Positions 5,354 through 9,700 of a stretch of 9,700 bases of DNA are shown in pieces (position 1 is the stretch's first letter; each line of letters starts with the position of its first letter). Source of the DNA: Pseudolysinimonas_A sp044239695 (GTDB lineage Bacteria; Actinomycetota; Actinomycetes; Actinomycetales; Microbacteriaceae); NCBI RefSeq assembly GCF_044239695.1, contig NZ_JBIIAW010000104.1:1-9700 (forward strand), in the 5' to 3' direction. A program made the position numbers and the translations under genes. The notes beneath the pieces were generated by a model. The model was not told the DNA's origin and searched no databases. It saw only the letters and a program-made list of their open reading frames with translations.

Positions 5354-6263
5354 CGGCCTCGACCTCCGCCACGGCCTGTTCGGGGCCGGCCGGCGCGATG
5401 ATCTCCGTGCGTCGCCGCGTCACGAGGTACGACCCCGAAAGCACGAGCGCGAACCCGAGGATCGTCCACACCGTGATCGTCTCGCGGAGGAAGATCGCGC
5501 CGGCCAGGATCGCGACGGCCGGATTGACGTAGGTGATCGCACTCATCCGCACCGGACCGATCTCGCCGACGAGCGCGACCATGAGCACGAAGGCGAGGGC
5601 GCTGCACACCACCGCGAGCACGACGATCGACACGATGACGGGCGTCGACGGCCACTCGGTCGGGAAGGCGCCGGTCACGGCGACGATCGGGAGGTAGACG
5701 AGCGCCGCGGCCCCGAGCGACACCGCGGTCACCCCCACCCCGGGCAGCTCGGGCACCCACTTGGCGAGGATCGCCGGGCCGAGCGCATAACCGACCACGA
5801 CGATCGCGACTTCGGCCACCGCGACCAGATCGGACCCGCCGATCTCGAAGCCGACGAGGGCGGCGACTCCGGTCATCCCGAGCACGATGCCGAGCCAGTT
5901 GAGCCGTGACATCTTCGCCGGACGCCCGAGCAGGAACGCGACCCCGACACCGGCGAGCGGCACCGCCGAGATCAGCAACCCCGCCGTCGACGACGGGATG
6001 CGGGTCTCGGCCGAGCTCAGGAAGTACCAGGGCACGATGATCTCGACGACCGTGTAGACCGCGATCGGCTTCCAGCGCCGCAGCACGGGAGCGAGTTCGC
6101 GGCGGAAGACCGCCAGCGGCAGCAGCAGCACGGCGGCGAGGCCGGCGCGGGCCAGTACGACCATCGCCGGCTCGAGCTCGCCGACCGCGATCTTGATGAA
6201 GAGATACGGGATGCCCCAGGAGATCCCGAGTGCCACGAACAGGATCAGGCCGCGTCGCGTCAC
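5298..6263 (-). CDS. EamA/DMT-family membrane transporter
   Basis: This 321-residue inner-membrane protein has about ten hydrophobic segments, arranged as two EamA repeats (about 5-137 and about 150-285). The family exports or imports amino acids and small metabolites. The first repeat starts at once (GLILFVALGISWGIPYLFIK). The second ends with the hallmark segment TYVNPAVAILAGAIFLRETIT, with Pro248 and Glu261, followed by the last helix (ILGFALVLSGSYLVTRR). The tail after residue 283 is hydrophilic, Pro/Glu-rich and contains the repeat REELSTREELPPPR. That tail is the part encoded over the LysR 3' end. The GTG at 6263 is chosen because TM1 follows directly. A four-codon reading frame (ATGATGAGACCGTGA) lies just ahead and ends in a GTGA overlap with that start. 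The substrate is unknown; a dialkylglycine or other amino acid would fit the neighbours, but nothing in the sequence proves it. Confidence 0.9.
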   Translation of the reverse strand: MTRRGLILFVALGISWGIPYLFIKIAVGELEPAMVVLARAGLAAVLLLPLAVFRRELAPVLRRWKPIAVYTVVEIIVPWYFLSSAETRIPSSTAGLLISAVPLAGVGVAFLLGRPAKMSRLNWLGIVLGMTGVAALVGFEIGGSDLVAVAEVAIVVVGYALGPAILAKWVPELPGVGVTAVSLGAAALVYLPIVAVTGAFPTEWPSTPVIVSIVVLAVVCSALAFVLMVALVGEIGPVRMSAITYVNPAVAILAGAIFLRETITVWTILGFALVLSGSYLVTRRRTEIIAPAGPEQAVAEVEAVSPPREELSTREELPPPR

Positions 6264-6345
6264 GGTCTCATCATGCTCCGGGATGCCGACATCCGCCGCC
6301 CTGTTCCCGCCGCGGGTCGGTGCGATCCCGCCAGCGGATCAGTCC

Positions 6346-6372
6346 GGGTCGACCGGGGCTGCCGGCCGACCC
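6346..6372 (+). promoter_or_regulatory. Hairpin immediately upstream of the acyltransferase start
   Basis: GGGTCG (6346-6351) pairs with CGACCC (6367-6372). Inside it CCGG (6353-6356) pairs with CCGG (6362-6365) around a five-base loop, with one A/C mismatch between the two stems. The structure ends five bases before the GTG at 6378, and no convincing SD lies outside it. It could limit ribosome access, or be incidental in such GC-rich DNA. The rest of the 114-base gap up to the EamA start shows no clear promoter. Confidence 0.35.
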
Positions 6373-6377
6373 CATGA

Positions 6378-7085
6378 GTGTCATCATTGCGTGTGCTCTA
6401 CTGGCTGGCGAAGAACCTCATTGTCGTGCCGCTGCTGCGCCTCCTCTTCCGGTACGAGGTGCACGGCGTGCACAACATCCCGAAGAAGGGTGCCGCCATC
6501 ATGGCGAGCAACCACATGGCCCTGCTCGACTCGGCGTTCGTCCCGGGGGCGATCCCGCGTCACGTGGCCTTCCTCGGCAAGGAGCAGCTGTTCGCGGGCA
6601 AGAGCCTGCAGGCGCGGGTCGTGCGCGGGTTCATGAAGGCGATGGGGCAGCTCGAGATCGACCGCAGCGGCGGAATCGCGTCGGCGTCGTCGCTCGGCGG
6701 CGGAGCCGACGTGCTGCGCGCCGGCAAGCTGCTCGGCATCTACCCGGAGGGCACGCGCAGCCCCGACGGCCGGCTGCACCGTGGTCGCACCGGGATCGCG
6801 CGCCTGCTGCTCGACACGCCCGTCCCCGTCATCCCGGTGGCGATCTCGGGGTCGGAGGAGGTGCTGCCGCGCGGGGCGAAGTTCCTCAAGGTCGGCAAGC
6901 GCGTCATCGTGACCTTCGGCGAGCCGATGGACTTCTCCCGCTACGCAGGCCTCACCGAGGACCGCTTCGTGCTGCGCGCGATCACCGACGAGATCATGCA
7001 CGAGATCGGCCGGCTGAGCGGGCAGGAGTACGTCGACGTGTACGCGTCGAACGCGCGCCGCACAGTCGCCGCGAAGTCCGCGTGA
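6378..7085 (+). CDS. PlsC-type 1-acyl-sn-glycerol-3-phosphate acyltransferase family protein
   Basis: This 235-residue membrane-associated acyltransferase probably transfers a fatty acyl chain to lysophosphatidate or a related lipid acceptor in membrane phospholipid synthesis. It carries the family motifs in order: NHMALLD with the catalytic H-x4-D pair (H46, D51), a GKEQLF block (about 68-72), the acceptor-binding YPEGTRSPDG (122-131) and VPVIPVAI (149-156). A short hydrophobic stretch at the N-terminus (about 5-24) may lie on the membrane. The GTG at 6378 is the longest sensible start; a GTG at 6393 (reading LYWLAKN after the start) is a real alternative because neither has a good SD. An ATG at 6374 is in the wrong frame. 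Actinobacteria usually have several PlsC paralogues, so the exact acceptor is open. Its stop overlaps the next gene's GTG start by four bases. Confidence 0.88.
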   Translation: MSSLRVLYWLAKNLIVVPLLRLLFRYEVHGVHNIPKKGAAIMASNHMALLDSAFVPGAIPRHVAFLGKEQLFAGKSLQARVVRGFMKAMGQLEIDRSGGIASASSLGGGADVLRAGKLLGIYPEGTRSPDGRLHRGRTGIARLLLDTPVPVIPVAISGSEEVLPRGAKFLKVGKRVIVTFGEPMDFSRYAGLTEDRFVLRAITDEIMHEIGRLSGQEYVDVYASNARRTVAAKSA

Positions 7086-8317
7086 CCGTCGCCGGGCAAA
7101 CCTGGGCCGGAACCCACGTCTTCGCCGCTCCCCGCCTGGTCGAGGCGCAGTCCGTCGTCGAGGTGCAGCGAGCCCTGGCCGCCGGGGGATCCGTGCGCGC
7201 CCTCGGCACCCGCCACTCGTTCCACGACCTCGCCGACACCGACGGCACCCTCGTCACCGTCACCGGCATCCCCGCCGACCCGGCGCTCGACGAGTCCCGC
7301 CGCGAGGTGACCGTCGGGGCGGGAACCCGCTACGGCGTGCTCGCCCGCTGGCTCGAGGATCGCGGCTGGGCGCTGCACAACCTCGGCTCGCTGCCGCACA
7401 TCTCGATCGGCGGAGCGACGGCGACGGGCACGCACGGGTCGGGACACGGGAACGGCGGCCTCGCGACCGCGATCCGGGCGTTCGACTACGTCGATGCCAC
7501 GGGCGCGCTGGTCACCGTGCGCGCGGGCGATCCCGACTTCCCGGTGCTCGCCGTCGGTCTCGGCGCCTTCGGCATCGTCACCCGCGTCACGCTCGCGATC
7601 GAGCCGAGCTACCGGATGCGTCAGGACGTCTCTGCGGGCCTGACCTGGGACGCGTTCCTCGCCGACCCCGACGCCGTCACGGGTGCCGCCTACAGCGTGA
7701 GCGTCTTCACGACCTGGGTCGACGACAAGGTCGGCGACATCTGGGTGAAGTCGCGCCTCGACGCCGTCGGCGCGATCGCCGGCGCGCGGCCGCGCGAGCA
7801 GACCGCGGCACTCGTCGGTTCGACCGACAACCTGACCCCGCAGCTCGGCGTTCCGGGAGCGTGGTGCGACCGCCTCCCGCACTTCAGGCTCGACTCCACC
7901 CCGAGCAACGGCGACGAGATCCAGACCGAGTACTTCGTCGCGCGATCGGATGCCGTCGGCGCGCTGAGCGCCGTGCGCGCGCTCGGGTCCGACATCCACC
8001 CGCACCTCATGGTGAGCGAGCTGCGCACGGTCGCGGCCGACGATCTGCCGCTGAGCGGCGCCTTCGGGCGCGACACCCTCGCGATCCACTTCACCTGGGC
8101 GAACCACCCCGAGGCCGTGCGCGAGCTGCTGCCGCGGATCGAGGCGGCGCTCGCCCCGTTCGGCGCGCGCCCGCACTGGGGCAAGTGGCACACGATGGAT
8201 GCGGCGGCGATCGCCGCCGTCGTGCCCCGCCTCGCCGAGGCGCGCGCGGTGTTCGAACGTCTCGATCCCGACGCCCGGTTCGCCAACGCGCATCTGCGCC
8301 GGCTGGGCGTCCGTTAG
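7082..8317 (+). CDS. aldO: Alditol oxidase (AldO/xylitol oxidase-type, covalent FAD, VAO family)
   Basis: This 411-residue soluble flavoenzyme oxidises the terminal hydroxyl of alditols such as xylitol or sorbitol with O2, giving the aldose and H2O2. It matches Streptomyces coelicolor AldO (418 residues, recalled) over its whole length. The FAD-binding half has LGTRHSFHDL, with His45 as the expected covalent FAD attachment site, and SLPHISIGGATATGTHGSGHGNGG. The substrate half keeps the AldO catalytic set: S120, E313 and R315 (SELRTVAAD), H336 and T338 (IHFTW), and K368 (PHWGKWH). These conserved residues favour an alditol oxidase over L-gulonolactone or arabinonolactone oxidases, which share the fold. 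The GTG at 7082 is chosen because it overlaps the acyltransferase stop as GTGA and the family N-terminus begins there. A frame open far upstream is an artefact of GC-rich coding. Its stop overlaps the opposite-strand GntR stop. Confidence 0.9.
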   Translation: MTVAGQTWAGTHVFAAPRLVEAQSVVEVQRALAAGGSVRALGTRHSFHDLADTDGTLVTVTGIPADPALDESRREVTVGAGTRYGVLARWLEDRGWALHNLGSLPHISIGGATATGTHGSGHGNGGLATAIRAFDYVDATGALVTVRAGDPDFPVLAVGLGAFGIVTRVTLAIEPSYRMRQDVSAGLTWDAFLADPDAVTGAAYSVSVFTTWVDDKVGDIWVKSRLDAVGAIAGARPREQTAALVGSTDNLTPQLGVPGAWCDRLPHFRLDSTPSNGDEIQTEYFVARSDAVGALSAVRALGSDIHPHLMVSELRTVAADDLPLSGAFGRDTLAIHFTWANHPEAVRELLPRIEAALAPFGARPHWGKWHTMDAAAIAAVVPRLAEARAVFERLDPDARFANAHLRRLGVR

Positions 8318-8955
8318 CCGATCGACCGCAGAGCGAGGATGACGCTACCCAGGTGGGCGCGGGTCTCGGCCTCGGCGCGGGCGGCGTCCCGGCTCGAGAT
8401 CGCGTCGATGATCGCGGCGTGCTCGGGTGCCGAGACGGCGGCGCGACCCGGGTAGAACGCGAGTCGGAACTGGTGGCGCACACCCTGGGCGCGCAACCGC
8501 TCGAGGATCGCGACGGCGGTCGGGTGGTCGGCGATCTCCCGGATGCGGCGGTCGAGGTGCTGGTTGAGGCGCGAGTACTCGAACAGGTCGGATTCTGAAG
8601 CCGCGAGGATGTCGGCGCGCAGTGTCGCGAACTCGGCGATCTCGGCATCCGTGATGTTCTCGGCGGCCTTCGCGGCGCACAAGCCTTCGAGGCTCATCCG
8701 CACCTCGAGGATCTCGATCGCCTCCTCGAGCGGGATGGCGCGCACCCGCGAGCCGCGGTTCGGCAGCCGGTCGACGAGCCCTTCGGCGCCGAGCTCGAGC
8801 AGGGCGGTGCGCACGGCGGCCCGGCTGGCTCCGTAGGTCGTCGAGAGGTCGGCCTCGATGAGACGCTGGTTGGGCGCGTATTCGCCCGACACGATCGCGT
8901 CGCGGAGGGTCTTCGTCAGGTCCGCGCGCGTCGCCGTCGAGGTCACAGCCGTCAT
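8314..8955 (-). CDS. GntR-family transcriptional regulator, FCD (FadR-like) subfamily
   Basis: This is a 213-residue regulator. An N-terminal winged HTH (about 10-73) reads TLRDAIVSGEYAPNQRLIEADLSTTYGASRAAVRTALLELGAEGLVDRLPNRGSRV, which is typical of GntR. An all-helical FCD effector domain follows (about 78-205). In FCD proteins a D/N-x3-H pair plus two later His residues usually hold a metal. Here the first pair reads N131...D135, so the His is replaced, while H179 (PEHAAI) and H201 (AHLGSV) remain. The ATG at 8955 lies one base after the stop of the upstream dehydrogenase (TAGGATG), with GGGGG as SD, so the two genes form a coupled operon. It probably controls that operon in response to its substrate. 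Its stop overlaps the alditol oxidase stop by four bases. The effector is unknown. Confidence 0.9.
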   Translation of the reverse strand: MTAVTSTATRADLTKTLRDAIVSGEYAPNQRLIEADLSTTYGASRAAVRTALLELGAEGLVDRLPNRGSRVRAIPLEEAIEILEVRMSLEGLCAAKAAENITDAEIAEFATLRADILAASESDLFEYSRLNQHLDRRIREIADHPTAVAILERLRAQGVRHQFRLAFYPGRAAVSAPEHAAIIDAISSRDAARAEAETRAHLGSVILALRSIG

Positions 8956-8956
8956 C

Positions 8957-9700
8957 CTAGGAACCCCCGTCGGTCAGGGAGTGCAGCCACGCGAGCGTGC
9001 CCTCCGTCATCCACGCCGGCGTGCCCAGGGCGTCGAGGAAGTCGCGGGTGTCGCGCATCTCGTGCTCACGGCGGGCGGCGTGCTGCCGCGTCCCGTCGAG
9101 CAGCCGCTGCACGAGGGCATCCCCCTCGGGTCCGAGCTCGGCCGCGATCTGCGCACGGGCCTCGGCCGTCGCCCCGATCTGCTCGGCGGCAGCGAGGCTC
9201 TCGAAGACGAGCGCGGCGAGGCCCTTCATGAAGACGCTGCGCACGAGCTTGAGCCCGGCGGCGTCGCCGGCGTCGGCTCCGACCACGCGGATCGGCAGCC
9301 CGAACCCGGCGAGGGCATCGGCCGCGGCCCCGGCCCCGTCGCCGCTTGCGAACAGCTCGGTCTCGATTCCGGAGCGCGGCACCGGCGCCATCACGGCGAC
9401 GTCGGCGAACGGGATTCCGGCGTCCACAGCCCGCGCGGCCAGGGCCCGCTTCTGCGCGGGGGCGCCGGTGTTGAGATCGGCGAAGGCGGCGGATGCCGAC
9501 ATCCGGGGGAGTGCGTCGACCAGGACGGCGTCGGCGGCGGCCGCTCCGACGAGGCTCAGGACGAGGTCGGCCCCGTCGACCGCGTCGCCGATGCTCGCGA
9601 GCCGCGTCACCCCGGCGGGCGCCTCGAGCACGATCGGGTCGAATCCGACGACGTCGGCGCCGCGCTCGGCGAGGCCGCGGGCGTAGATCGAGCCCGCCTC
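8957..9700 (-). CDS. NAD(P)-dependent dehydrogenase of the 6-phosphogluconate/3-hydroxyisobutyrate type with DUF1932 C-terminus (5' end missing)
   Basis: The visible 247 codons run off the right edge, lacking only a short N-terminal piece. The first residues, EAGSIYARGLAERGADVVGFDP, are the end of the nucleotide-binding G-x-G-x-A-G loop and the second strand of a Rossmann fold. Later come DLNTGAP, VAVMAPVP and TELFASGDGA, which are typical of the beta-hydroxyacid dehydrogenase superfamily. The motif GDAAGLKLVRSVFMKG holds the likely catalytic Lys, with R-S in place of the x-x-N of 3-hydroxyisobutyrate dehydrogenase, as in DUF1932-type members. The C-terminal helical domain ends at a TAG one base before the GntR start. 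The reaction is probably NAD(P)-linked oxidation of a hydroxyacid or sugar acid; the substrate cannot be read from the sequence. No frameshift is seen. Confidence 0.85.
   Translation of the reverse strand, partial: EAGSIYARGLAERGADVVGFDPIVLEAPAGVTRLASIGDAVDGADLVLSLVGAAAADAVLVDALPRMSASAAFADLNTGAPAQKRALAARAVDAGIPFADVAVMAPVPRSGIETELFASGDGAGAAADALAGFGLPIRVVGADAGDAAGLKLVRSVFMKGLAALVFESLAAAEQIGATAEARAQIAAELGPEGDALVQRLLDGTRQHAARREHEMRDTRDFLDALGTPAWMTEGTLAWLHSLTDGGS

Noticed and set aside
6230..7081. Open frame continuous with and upstream of the alditol oxidase, giving a 695-residue protein
   Set aside because: The upstream part is Arg/Pro/Gly-rich nonsense in another frame of the acyltransferase, which has clear motifs. 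The oxidase family N-terminus begins at the GTG at 7082.
6281..9505. Identical 15-mer GGATGCCGACATCCG at 6281-6295 and 9491-9505, containing a GGATG/CATCC dyad
   Set aside because: One copy is within dehydrogenase coding sequence, and about one such match is expected by chance in GC-rich DNA with this over-used hexamer. Not enough for a repeat or operator.
9640..9655. tRNA T-loop-like string GGGTCGAATCC
   Set aside because: It lies in frame inside the dehydrogenase gene, and no acceptor stem or other tRNA arms can be formed around it.

Overview
The window is GC-rich (roughly 70% G+C), tightly packed actinobacterial chromosome. Codon use is strongly G/C at third positions. GTG and TTG starts are common, genes overlap at stop/start junctions, and the hexamer GGATGC/GCATCC is clearly over-used. 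Together with the gene families this suggests a Microbacterium-like member of the Microbacteriaceae; that assignment is an inference from style, not from a marker gene. I see no RNA gene, insertion sequence, CRISPR array, phage gene or sign of recent transfer.

Layout, left to right. (1) Positions 1-294, minus strand: the 5' part of an iron-siderophore ABC transporter binding lipoprotein, preceded by a DtxR/IdeR-type iron box at 342-360. (2) A strong 15-bp hairpin at 401-432 closes the next unit. (3) Positions 446-2989, minus: a three-gene signalling unit made of an OmpR-family response regulator, a HAMP/HisKA sensor kinase and a small membrane-anchored PepSY protein. The regulator gene and the PepSY gene carry matching TTCAG direct repeats at identical distances from their start codons, so the regulator probably controls both. 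(4) Positions 3054-4364, minus: a 2,2-dialkylglycine decarboxylase (dgdA) with an apparently complete active site. (5) Positions 4448-5353, plus: a divergent LysR-type regulator whose -10 box overlaps that of dgdA. (6) Positions 5298-6263, minus: an EamA/DMT transporter whose 3' end overlaps the LysR gene by 56 bp. (7) Positions 6378-8317, plus: a PlsC-type acyltransferase joined by a GTGA overlap to an AldO-type alditol oxidase. (8) Positions 8314-9700, minus: a DUF1932-type NAD(P)-dependent dehydrogenase, cut by the window edge, followed one base later by a GntR/FCD regulator.

How the genes may work together. dgdA with a divergent LysR regulator resembles the dgdA/dgdR arrangement known from Burkholderia (Pseudomonas) cepacia, which serves growth on 2-aminoisobutyrate and related dialkylglycines; the EamA carrier may move a related amino acid, but that is a guess. 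The alditol oxidase would oxidise sugar alcohols with O2, giving H2O2. The dehydrogenase plus GntR pair looks like a small self-regulated catabolic operon. None of this is an obviously new system. The most informative novel-looking signals are the paired TTCAG-repeat promoters of the two-component unit, the dgdA/LysR control region, and the translational coupling of an acyltransferase to an alditol oxidase.
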